Positions 33,569 through 49,694 of a stretch of DNA of 64,000 bases are shown piece by piece. Source of the DNA: Zygnema circumcarinatum. Taxonomy: Eukaryota > Streptophyta > Zygnematophyceae > Zygnematales > Zygnemataceae. Where the stretch lies: the NCBI GenBank assembly GCA_037447605.1, contig CM074809.1:2287499-2351498 (forward strand), written 5' to 3'. The translations under genes and the position numbers were made by a program. Numbering within the stretch: the stretch's first letter is position 1; each line of letters opens with the position of its first letter. The notes beneath the pieces were generated by a model. That model ran no database searches, was not told where the DNA came from, and saw nothing but the letters and a program-made list of their open reading frames with translations.

Positions 33569-36484
33569 TTACACGACGGTGGTTGGCCTGCTGGCCTTGA
33601 AGGTGGTCTTCAGGCTGCGGATCGAAGAACGGATCATTCGGTACGGAAGAGGGAAGCGGATTTTAGAGTCATGGAATTGTTTGGTGTTGTCACGTTTGCA
33701 CAATGCCGGCTTCACTGTTGCAGTCTTGATAATCTGCATGCCTCCATTTGCCAGGATCCAGATAGTCATTACAGTATATATGTCGAACTTGATTTGAACC
33801 ACAATGCAGCTTCCCCGCACAATAAACAGTTGAGTTTGGCCATTCTAACCAGACAACGCAATACTGAAACACAGCGCCGCTCCTGCATCTCAACCAGGGT
33901 AAGAGCTGTAGCATGCCTGAATGCACGGCTGTCGCACGCGGTGACGGGAGGCCATTTCATCATACATCTGCTCCACAGCACCATTTAAGGTTGTGTCACG
34001 GTATTCCTTGTACATGTTGTGGTAACCTGTACGGCTCTGGTAACGAACCCAAAGGCCAAAGTTCTTGATAGTTGTCGGTCTCTTTTCAAAAATCTGTCCT
34101 CCAAGGCAATCCTCCACCCACAAGTCAAAAAAGGCTAGACCCGAGGACCTGCAACTGCTAGGAAATTGCACCAGCTACTTGTTCTTACCCGTCATGTTCA
34201 GCTTACTGAGATTTTGACAGTTCCTGAACGTGAGCATAAGCTGACATGCAAGCAAGCATGCAAGCTTTAAAGAAAGGAGAAAATGGCCTGTCAGTTGAGG
34301 CAATCGCTAGATTTGGAGCTCTGCAACAAGTACCTCATTAATGGCAAGAATTTGACCATTGGCCTTCTTCACTCTCCTGAGCTTGCGAAGGAAGTACCTG
34401 AATAACCAGAAAACTACAGGAGTGAGAAACGCCGAGAGAATGCTCGCACTCTTCAGCTGGCTGGAGGAATTAGTATCCTGAACCGAGGACAGTAAAATAC
34501 GTTACCATGGCACCCTAAATTCCAAAAGTCTTAGACTTCCATCACTTCATATCGTAAATTCTACGTATAAAACACAAGACAAGGACCCCTTCACTGACAC
34601 AAGAATGTCAGCATGAAAACATGGTCGCCCCAATACGCTCATTAACATCAAATCCAAAATAGGCTTGTCGTAATGATCAGACCGACATGAGACAAAGTGG
34701 AGCCTAAAACCGAAATGGGACGACGAACCTATTCCTAACTAGAAGAACAAAGGCAGACATCTCTGTAGGATAACAAAATCCATATGACCTCGTATGTGGA
34801 ATGGTCTCAATATCTGGAATAGCATTGAGAATCAAAAAATAGCAATAAGGAAGGATGGTTTCTTTCCAAAGCACAACTATAGGCAGTGGATTGAATTTGA
34901 GTCTGAGAAAACAATTGACGACCTGCATTGCAGAAGGCTTAAATTGTGGTTTGACAAGGACATAAACAAGCCTACAATACACTTGTGCCCTTGCCTTGAC
35001 AGCCTGTACCCATGCAATAACCATAACCAGTTTCAAGAAACCCCCCAAGTTCAAGCCTAGATCCGCTTCAATCTAGATGGGAGAAGAAACTGAAAGACTA
35101 GCAACTGTATGAAAACTGGCTAAGTATTAGACTTAAAAACTAAAAGCCCAGCGCCAGCAAGACTGCTCAACTGGTGACACAATAGCTACGGAAAATGTAC
35201 TAACAAGAACAAAGGAGACTTGCAAAGCAATCTGGCAAACAAGTTCTGAAGGCCAGCAGCCACGAGCAATGGAATGCCATTGACAATTGACCATTATAGG
35301 AGGTTAGAAAAATCATGTGGATGTCCTGATTTCCCAGCCTGCATTAAGTCGCAGTCACATGACGCCACCTTGCAATTTACGCTCGAACAACTTATGCTAG
35401 CAACCACATACCCCTAGGGTGTCTGGAAAATCGACGAAGGTGAAATCCAATTTAGTTCATTTTCAGTAATACTCGTGGATACTGTCTTGTCCTAGTCATG
35501 CACAATGTGACAGGAGACAGAAAAAGACATGAAACCTAGAGAAAGAGTGTGACGGAAACGGAAACCTCGAATATATTAGAAGGTAAACGACCATAAAAAG
35601 GAGCCTGCTTAACCGTGTAAAGGAGTAAAAGAAGGGGACGTCAAATTCTACGTGCGGCAAATAACCAGAAAGCCTGTCCTATGTAGAATATACAAGAAAC
35701 AGCCATTGAGGAACATAAACCGCCATCATAGCATGCAATAAGAATTGAAATGTTAAACATGCGACGAAAATACCTGCCATTCTAGTTTATAGGGCCAAGA
35801 AAATTCTCATACTCTAGAAGCTGTGACTCCAAAAAAAATAAAGGAGCTACTTCTGATTAAACTGAAAGCTATCGTGCAGCACAGGCTTGATCTCCCATCG
35901 CCAACCGACACGTGTTCCTACATGGGTCTGGCACAAAACAAGGGGATATAACCAGAGCCCTCCCCTTCAAAAGAGGAGTCCCCTCCACAGATACAGAGGC
36001 CGTCGTTCAAGGAACGAGAACACCATTCTCCCTATTAAAAGTTGGAAGAAAAGTTCAGGATAGGTGCGGCCGAGACGTGCATGAATACGCAGCCCGCCAT
36101 CAACGCTACCAATCTACAGCTCTCAACCCTTCCCACAACAACCCTCATGCTCGTATACATGCTCATTGGGAATGACATAGACGGCAGCACTCACCAGAAC
36201 TTGCTCTTTGCCCGCACCTCATCCAAAGCCCACAGCTTCATGCGGTAAATCTTTGGATTCTCCTCATTGGGAGTGGGCAGGGCCCGGCCCACCACCTGAT
36301 ACTGGTGAAACTGCATCTCCGTCATGCCCCCACGCCAAAACCCTAAAAACCCATCAGCCAAGACTCAACAGCGTTTCTCTGCCAGCGGCAGCCGCAGGAA
36401 CCCTAACGACTGTATCCTCTGTAGAACATAGAAATGAGCCTCCAGGCGCGGCTTCGGTTGCATCACCTTGTAGTTGGAGGCCAT
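33569..36484 (-). CDS. RPL18A: Ribosomal protein eL20 (L18a), large cytosolic subunit
   Basis: Five exons: 36484-36467 (MASNYK only), 36310-36195, 34397-34334, 34093-33917 and 33733-33569. They give 179 residues, against the usual 178. Near-invariant stretches are [74 protein letters not shown] and [20 protein letters not shown]. The 18-nt first coding exon is set by the ATG at 36484 and an AAG|GTGATG donor. Intron 2 is about 1.8 kb, while intron 3 and intron 4 are 240 and 183 bp. The last junction requires a GC donor (CAG|GCATGC) to keep [11 protein letters not shown] continuous; reading on instead hits a stop after 9 codons. It is a structural protein of the 60S subunit. Confidence 0.96.
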
Positions 36485-37125
36485 GGCTGCCGCTGCTGCC
36501 GCTGACGACGGAAAGGGCCGAATTAGGGCGCCCCCGCCCTCTATGCCGAGAATGTCTCGCTCCTGGCCGTCGATTCACAGTCCGCATCGGACGGCCCCCG
36601 ACCCCCTCCGCTTCAAAGAAGCAGTACGAACTGTACGGTGGATCGACACGTGCGGGTGTTCTTCCTCGTTCAATTGTAGCGAGGTTGATTGCCTTGTTCT
36701 TGGGCATGGAGGGTTGTTGGGCCTAGAAGCCCAGAAGTAGACTTCCGCTGATGGGCATTTTTCTTTTTGTCCTAGGGTCCTTTGTGACTGGTTGGTTCAT
36801 CGTGGTTCCCCATGTTTGACTTTGTCCATGCACGTTTGATGGCATCGCCATCGTGAGATCAATGCCAAATCCTTCACCACTTTTCTTATGGTTCATCCAC
36901 TCGCTCGAAAGCACGCCTTGACAATTCCTCCCTCCCATGCCTCCTCGCAGCGCAGGACGCCATCGCCACTCCCTCGAGTCCGAGCTTGCAGGCGACTCGT
37001 CGAACCGGTACGGAACACGTACGTTGCCTTTTTTCAAACGTCGAACTGGCTCGTAACGAGTCCCACCTTGAACATGGCTCCAATAAGCAATAAGCCAAAT
37101 GATAGTCAATGCCACTTGGGCTAGT
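36485..37125. other. Upstream region of eL20 with GTACG motifs
   Basis: GTACG-type motifs lie at 36626-36640 and 37009-37025, 150-550 bp upstream of the eL20 ATG, with a copy of the dispersed repeat between them. No gene was recognised. Confidence 0.45.
36780..36880 (+). repeat. Dispersed repeat, copy E
   Basis: GTGACTGGTTGGTTCATCG, TGGTTCCCCATG, TTTGTCCATGCACGTTTG, ATGGCATCGCCATCGTGAG and ATCAATGCCA follow the same order as in copies A, C and D. It is among the fullest copies in the window. Confidence 0.7.
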
Positions 37126-37565
37126 GGCCAACCATTGGACGGCAATGGTTGGCCGTTCAAGCGGAACCATTGGAATGGTTAGCAATCAGTGGAATGGTTG
37201 GAGACTGTTGGACGCAACCAATGACGAGTCCAATGGTTGACAACTGGTAGGAACCATTACGTAGAAAATGCAAAACTTTATACGTCGAGTGGCAGTTTCA
37301 AACTCATGAATTATATTTAATGGCAACGACATGCTTTAACCATTGTATCTGAGAGTAACATAAGAGCCTTTGGGAAAAGCTTAAACTGCTGCGAAATTCC
37401 CGAACCATTGACAATGGCTGGTAACCATTGAGTCCAATGGTTGCAATTGGCAGTGGTTGCTCGGTTCCCGAATCAATGGTTCGCAACCAATCCTTTTGTT
37501 GGCAACCATTGGCGATGGTTGGCTGAAATCGCCAGCCAATGATTGGCAGCCATTCCAATGGTCGG
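37126..37565. repeat. Dense array of AACCATTGG/CCAATGGTT motifs
   Basis: About 20 occurrences of CCATTG or CAATGG, mostly within AACCATTG or CAATGGTT, lie in two blocks (37126-37260 and 37340-37565) in alternating orientation. The first block opens with a hairpin, GGCCAACCATTG then CAATGGTTGGCC (37126-37154) with a 5-base loop. No coding sense was found. Confidence 0.8.
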
Positions 37566-37586
37566 ATCTGTGCACCTTTTTTTCTT

Positions 37587-38302
37587 GGAGAACTATATAC
37601 TCCCCCCCTTTTTGGTTATCCCGCCCCGGTTTTTTCGAAATCCTACCCATTTTGGCTATTCCGCCCCTGTTTCGGGATACCCCCACCCTGTTTTGGATAT
37701 TCCCCCCCTGCTTTCTCCTTCTCACACATCAGCGCGACGTCCGTAAAGACATTCGCAGAGGGAGAGCAGAGGAGAGAGCAAAGGGGAGAGAGAGAGTGAG
37801 CAAAGGGGAGAGAGCAGAGGAGAGAAAGACTAGGAGAGAGAGCAGAGGAGAGAGAGCAGAGGAGAGAAAGACTAGGAGAGAGAGCAGAGGAGAGAGAGAC
37901 CTCTATCCTCGTAGTTCCCCCCGCTAAAGCATTGCAGGTAGAGTCAGCGGTTATCGCTATGCTTGCCGATCTTGAGTGAAGTCCTTCCTGCTTGTAGTGC
38001 TTGGTCATGACTTGTACAAGCTCATCGCGAGTCTTATACTCAGTCATTTGTGTGGAGATTGCAAACCAGGAAGAGGAGGGGAGGGGAGGGGAGGGGAGGG
38101 GAGAGGACGGGAGGGGCGGGAAAAAGATTCCCTCTCGAAATATTCAAAACACGGGGGTTATCTCCTCCCGAAATATCCAAAATGGGAGGGGGGCGGAATA
38201 GCCAAAATGGGAGGGGGGGGGGCGGAATAGCCAAAATGGGAGGGTGGGATTTCAAAAAAACAGGGGCGGGATAACCGAAGGGGGTGGGGTATATAGTTCT
38301 CC
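37587..38302. mobile_element. Fold-back element with a GA-rich tandem core
   Basis: The left arm starts GGAGAACTATATACTCCCCC and the right arm ends with the complement at 38302. Arms of about 100-140 bp carry GGTTATCCCGCCCC and ATTTTGGCTATTCCGCCCC. The right arm has duplicated the GGCGGAATAGCCAAAATGGG block. The interior holds a 44-bp-period GA-rich repeat (about 37806-37895, with AGAAAGACTAGGAGAGAG) and a (GGGGA)n run (38077-38105). It encodes no protein. Confidence 0.75.
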
Positions 38303-38378
38303 TTTTTTTTTTTTTTTTGAGCGTGAAATTTCAGCTTTGAATATTTTTCTTCGTTTCCTTTTTTTTTGGAAAATGATA

Positions 38379-39390
38379 CAGCGGCCCCACTTTTTGGATA
38401 TCGGCGCCCCCTTTTGGGAAAAAAATGTACTTTTTTTTTGGCTAATCACTCCCCCCCTTGGATCTTTCGGGAGGAGAGATCTTGTAGACAATCGGACCCC
38501 GCGCCTTGCGCGAAGGATCCGACTGTGCACCGACGTACGGCACCGCGCATCGCGGCGTGGCCCGCGAGATGCGGCGAGCCTACGGAAAAGTTGTCCTCAC
38601 CTGACCCGTTTGGGTCAAGGTTGCCACGTGGCAGTCTGCCATTGGACAGCCCTGCTGCCGGTCCCCCATGCCGATACAGTGGACCCCCATAATATTTTCC
38701 ACCTTGTACAGTGCGTCCCCAAGAAATTCGCCCCGATTTTGCCGAAACCACCTTTTTGTACGGTAACTCAATGTTAACGTACTAGGGGTGTTAACCTAAC
38801 CTGACCTATTATCCAATACAAAATCTGTTTATCGAAACGGATTTCAAACATGGGTCACGCTTTTAAGCTGTACGGTAAGTACGAATAAAATCTCTAAGTC
38901 GTACGGTATACGTACGGCCCCAATAGGAGATCGTGTATCTAAATCACGATACGATACGATACGTACGAACAGACATGAACTCTAACATAATACCGCTCGC
39001 CTATTGGTAACACGGACCTTATATTTGCAAATTACAATATTTTCGCCCAGTATTTGCCGAAACCATGGCGAAAATATTATGGGGGTCCACTGTATCGGCA
39101 TGGGGGACCGGCAGCAGGGCTGTCCAATGGCAGACTGCCACGTGGCAACCTCTTACCCAAAAGGGTCAGGCGAGGACAACGTTTCCGTAGGCTCGCCGCA
39201 TCTCGCGGGCCACGCCGCGATGCGCGGTGCCGTACGTCGGTGCACAGTCGGATCCTTCGCGCAAGGCGCGGGGTCCGATTGTCTACAAGATCTCTCCTCC
39301 CGAAAGATCCAAGGGGGGGAGTGATTAGCCAAAAAAAAGTACATTTTTTTCCCAAAAGGGGGCGCCGATATCCAAAAAGTGGGGCCGCTG
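38379..39390. mobile_element. Palindromic element with TA flanks and long arms
   Basis: Its ends are CAGCGGCCCCACTTTTTGG and the complement, each next to TA (38377-38378 and 39391-39392). The arms (38379 to about 38676, and about 39093-39390) are nearly identical over about 300 bp; the symmetry extends about 9 bp beyond the TA on each side. A second element (38677-39092) sits in the centre. A transcript would fold into a very long hairpin. The TA flanks suggest a mariner/pogo-like mover. Confidence 0.85.
38677..39092. mobile_element. Intact mariner/pogo-like MITE nested in the palindromic element
   Basis: The 23-bp ends CAGTGGACCCCCATAATATT, TTC and their complement lie at 38677 and 39092, each flanked by TA. 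The interior matches the copy at about 3295-3790, and the element is 416 bp with no transposase. The sequence on both sides reads CATGCCGA-TA-element-TA-TCGGCATG, so the empty site would be the centre of the outer palindrome. Confidence 0.88.
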
Positions 39391-39392
39391 TA

Positions 39393-39730
39393 TCATTTTC
39401 CTTTTTTTTTTGGTCCCAATTACAGTACTCAAAAGCACCTCGGCGGTACCGTACGTGTAGTCGTACGTCACTTTCTCACATTCATGACGACCATGACGCA
39501 CGCAAGTTTGCAACCTGCCGCAGACGGGATTACCGTAACTTGAAAAACCGAAAACCATCCGCCTGCAGCAAAGTGAAGTTGCAAACTGCCAACAGGCCGT
39601 ACAGTTGTAAGCGGACTTGCGACGCGTGCCCCGTTTGTACCCGTCGCCGCCGCAGTGTGTCTCCAGTAGGCTTCCGCGCCTTGCAGCTCGTGTCTGTTTG
39701 CGGCTGCGTAAGGCCGGGACGTCGGCAGCC
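39393..39730. promoter_or_regulatory. Upstream region of the lysyl-tRNA synthetase gene
   Basis: GTACCGTACGTGTAGTCGTA at 39448-39467, then CG, is a GTACG cluster about 270 bp before the ATG, with CCGTACAG at 39598. It lies directly downstream of the palindromic element. Promoter function is inferred from position. Confidence 0.35.
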
Positions 39731-45620
<5,890 letters not shown>

Positions 45621-46695
45621 TCTGGACGAACGTCGTTTCAGGCATCTGCAGACGACCCATGCAAGCATCTTTTCATGTTTGTTTGCTTCTCTACAATATG
45701 AAAAGTCAAGTTATACCTTTCAACCAACCTTTGGCTACCGTCTGGCACCACATTGTAAGCGAAGACCACGGCGTCTTTCCTCACAAAAGTCAACAGAGGA
45801 GAGGAGTTCAACGCTCACATGCAAGACTTGTTTTTATCATACTAGAGGAGTAGTACGTGACGGAATCAGGTTCAGCAATCAACTTCAATTTTCTTGATAA
45901 TTTTTGATACACTAAAGCGCCGAGTACAAGAGGGGATCAGGTTCAGCAATCAACTTCAATTTTCTTGATAATTTGTTGATACACTTGGCGCAATTAAAAC
46001 GCCTCCTCCCAGTCAAGTAACTATCAATCATGAAAGATAAGCCATCTGCAATCTGCTACTTGGACCCTTATCGACATTTTCCTTCTACATCTTGTGCTCC
46101 TTGCCCAGGCCGTTGCACAAAACTGCACTGCACTAGACGCCACACAGGCGGGTAAACATAGAAATTACACTGCCTGCATTCCATTCCAACGCGAGGTTCT
46201 ACAAAATTTGTGATTCAGAATTGGCAAGTAATGCCAGGTGTTGTCCAGGATCGATCATTTCCACAACGAGGCATATCGTGCTTCTCTCGCCGCGACTTAG
46301 TTTGAAACTCCTCGTTAAAAAAGGCACACTTCCTAGATCAACTATGTATACCATGTATATGAGCTGTCGGCCCATAACAAAGTTCTCCACAAGTGGTTGA
46401 TCTGTTTCACAGGGCACACCATGAAAAGGAGAAGGCCGACGTACCCATCCAATCTATAGGCAGAGTCCTAAGGATGTTCGTGCTTGTGTGCTGTAAGGCG
46501 CAGGTACCTTCCTCAGCAGGCTGTCGTATCAACCAAAGTAAAAGCTCATAGCCAAGCGAGTAGGATTGAATCTCGCAAGAATCACTGCTCGCCCTCCGCC
46601 TCCCCTCCCCACAGGCCCAATAGCCGTAAGCAGCAGAAGCTTCATCGGATCACTTGGCGAGAGGGGAGATCATTCCAGCATATACTTGCAAGCAT
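45621..46695. other. Convergent 3' spacer
   Basis: It lies between the lysyl-tRNA synthetase (+) and UNC50 (-) genes. Apart from the tandem duplication listed separately, nothing was recognised. Confidence 0.5.
45865..45985. repeat. Tandem duplication, 71-bp period, two copies
   Basis: ATCAGGTTCAGCAATCAACT, then TCAATTTTCTTGATAATTT and GATACACT, occurs at 45865 and again at 45936. The copies are almost identical, so the duplication is recent. Confidence 0.9.
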
Positions 46696-48889
46696 TTATT
46701 CCTTTACACCTATCAAGCAGGTGGAGCTGCACATACGGAATGGAAGCGCAACTGCAAGAGCTCCGATTGGCAGAAGGAACAGAGTTGTCCGCTCCAAGAA
46801 CGGAAGCACTGCAAGCAAATGCAGAGGAAGTGGTTCAGATGGTCATTCGAGCAAAGCTAGGGAATAGACAGTTTCATCAACTTGCGTCAACGAAGATATG
46901 AACGACGGGTGAGGGTGGTGGTGAGAAGCGTGAAAGCCCACCATCATATCCTAAAAAGTTCAGATAATGGTAGTAAGAGAAGGCCAGGGCATAGAGGACA
47001 TTTGATAGGAGTGCCGGAACGAAGCCGGGCGCCAAAAGAAGCGGGGAGAGGAAATACTGCACGACTACAAACATCTCCGCCCCAGGAACCGGTATTGAAA
47101 GTAAGCCATACGCTCCTTTTCCATACCCAGAAGAAGATTCTGCAACCCCAATTTCAGCGTAGGAGCAGAGCTGCCGGAGCTACCAGGTTGTGGGATAGAG
47201 ATGACATACCGTAAAGCAAGATGAAGACGGGAAAAAAGGAATTGCAATGCACATCAAAAGAGTAGAGCCTGCAGCATGAATGGAGACCTCTGTCAGCCAC
47301 CAAAACAGCACCAAACAAATTCGAAAAAAACAGTCCACTGCAACACATACAAGCAGAACTCTGCACAGTATGCGAGTAACTTTACTGTAGTTTCAGTAGT
47401 TTCAGCTTTAGCATTACTTTTTTTTTCCCCCTCAGTTGGCTGCCATAATGAGCTGCGGGCGCAATAGTAGGCAGTCTTACCATTCCACCCGTTGCTCCAC
47501 CACATGTGTCGGTCCTGCAGGTTCTTCCCTCAAGTACTGATTGCAGAGAAAACTGCAACCTCATATAAAAAAGAGGCGCCCCATCGTGCATGTTCTATCA
47601 GAAGTTATCAAAGTTTCTGAGCACATCATATCTAATAGAATACCTTTCCGTGCCAACCAATCCACCAACGGACGCGTTACAGGTGGGTTTCAACTCCACT
47701 GTGAGTACATGGACTGCTATGCAAAAGAGTTGAGGCTGCTGCTAAGCAAACGTTGAGTGAAAGCATCAGTCTCCATTGCGAGTGCTTGCATGCCCGAATA
47801 AGGTGAAGGGATGTGGACCGACTGACCAGCAGAGGGAAGCTAGGCCAACACCCACTAGTAGGAAATCCAGCAGTACAACCCACAGCACCGTTCTTCCCGC
47901 TTGAGCAATGCTTGCTCCATAACTGCATCCAACCCAGCTCTGCTCCTCTGCAGCTTTCTGAAACACGATCAAAGGATTGAGCTTAAAAACAGCGAGGAAA
48001 ACTTAGGAATCATAGAATTTTAGCGAAGGTGTAAGAGAGCTTACGCGGCACAAAAGGCGAGAGAAGCCACAGTCAGGAGGCCGCAGATAATGACAAGAAA
48101 AGCTGGATCGTCCCGAGCCCATTGATTTTTTGTCTCTGTACCAGCTCCGCTCCACTCATAAGGGAGCCAAACAAGGATAAGATGCAGTCCATACCATGCA
48201 TGGTTATGAATTCTTGCTCACTGCAAGATTCAACGCTGCTACGTAATGACGCGAAAACCCTGGCGACCGTATCTTGCTGCTTTCATCAACAGACACTTTC
48301 CTGCGACGTCACTCCCCTAGTTTATGCCTCCATCAAAGGAAACTAGCGTTGGGTACGTACGCTTATGGTACTTAGTGTGCTGATACCTGCAAGTCCGAAT
48401 GCCATACTTTACATGTCAATTGAATGCCGTAAAACAATTTCAACCCTAAATGCTGCGCATTGCTCAACAATAGACAACATGTCGGTTAAACTTCAAAGTG
48501 TCTACGCGTAGATTTAGCTAATGAGGATCACGTAACCGTGATAAATAACCTCCAGCAGACTTCCTCTAGAGTTGAATGAGACAACCGCGACCATAAAAAC
48601 GAAAGAGAAATCCGGTGCAGGGTGCGAACCCGCAGGACTCACACAATCTTTGGAGATGTACAGAGGTGCAGCATTTGCCAAAATGTGTACTCGATATCCA
48701 TCTGTCGCCACTGCATCATGAAACCATCAAATCCTAAGTGCTCGCCCCTCACCAGCCACGTCTGCTCTCAGCACTTGCAAGAGAAGGCACTTTTCCTGCA
48801 GTCACCTTCACAATTCTCCGCAGATAGTGCGGGAAAAGCGGGTTTGTCCTGCTTGCCGCGGCGCGCGGCCCCCCCCCCCTCGCGCTCAT
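46696..48889 (-). CDS. UNC50: UNC50-family Golgi membrane protein
   Basis: Nine exons: 48889-48806, 48710-48643, 48386-48361, 48135-48045, 47922-47827, 47552-47481, 47268-47210, 47064-46942 and 46808-46696. They give 243 residues, near the family's 245-260. Conserved stretches are YLRRIVK, QMDIEYTFWQMLHLCTSPKI, YQHTKYHKQTKNQWARDDPA, QYLREEPAGPTHVVEQRVEW, LYSFDVHCNSFFPVFILLY, SYYHYLNFLGYD and LPFLERTTLFLLPIG. Exon 3 is only 26 nt and supplies YQHTKYHK. Five or so membrane helices are visible. UNC50 proteins sit in the Golgi/early secretory pathway and act in trafficking of membrane cargo. The ATG at 48889 is followed by an 11-G run, and the annotated frame requires that run to be correct. The gene is head-to-head with RBR. 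Confidence 0.93.
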
Positions 48890-49694
48890 AGTGGGCAGCA
48901 TCTCTCCCTGCGCTCTGCGCCCCCTCGCAGGCCCTCCTCCCTCCCTCCCTCCCCGTCCTTGTGCTTGTGCTAGGGCAAGGTCAAGGGCAGCTTCGCCGCT
49001 TCCCTACCGCCCCTCCGCTCTAAGCAGGGCATGTCTGGCTGGAAACCGTACGGTTTCGTACGGATGATGCATCTCTATGCTACTGTGCCGTGCAGCTCGC
49101 CAGCGCCGTAATGTTCTACATATACGGATCCGGGATTCTATGAACGGACATGGAAACAAGCTGTGGAACGGGATGCTATCCCTAACGGCCACAGCGAACC
49201 TCGGGGGGCCATGAGCTGACTTGGACGACCCGCGCAAAGTGCAAAAGGGCCGCACGTCCTTCCGCGCTCGCCCCGCCATGTGGCGGTCCCCGGGCCGTCG
49301 ATTGTTGCACGAGCGAGGCATCGCAGTCGTCCAATTCTGCGCACTGCTGCCGAGCGTCATCCCTGCGCTACGGAAACTGTCGGTACGGCTGCCCGACGGC
49401 CCCCCATTGGTCCGATCGTACGGGCAGGCGCCCTTTTGGGTCGAAACGTTTTCATGGCTGCCCGCGCCCATTCATTCGACTTGCGCGTTTTCCCGCCTTC
49501 GCCCTCCGGCGGGCGGGCGGGCAGGAGCAGGCGAACGGCCGCCGCAGCGGGCCAGGGAGGCGGAGGGCCGGGCAGGGGAGGGAGTGAGGGAGACAGGTGA
49601 GGGAAGGGGAGAGTGAGGGGGGGAGGGGAGAGCAGAGATGCGGAGAGGGGGGGAAAGGGAGGGAGATATGAGTAGGGGTTTGTGAGAGGTGCGT
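48890..49694. promoter_or_regulatory. Bidirectional promoter region of UNC50 (-) and RBR (+)
   Basis: The start codons are 805 bp apart. GTACG motifs lie at 49048-49066 (ACCGTACGG and CGTACGG), 49383 and 49426, with CCATTGG near 49407. The 150 bp before the RBR ATG is GA/GGGA-rich. No separate gene was found between them. A shared promoter is inferred from the geometry. Confidence 0.5.

Noticed and set aside
48612-48640. Minus-strand T-arm-like sequence (GCGGGTTCGCACCCTGC) suggesting a tRNA gene
   Set aside because: No acceptor, D or anticodon arm accompanies it. The upstream sequence is UNC50 exon 2 and this is its intron.
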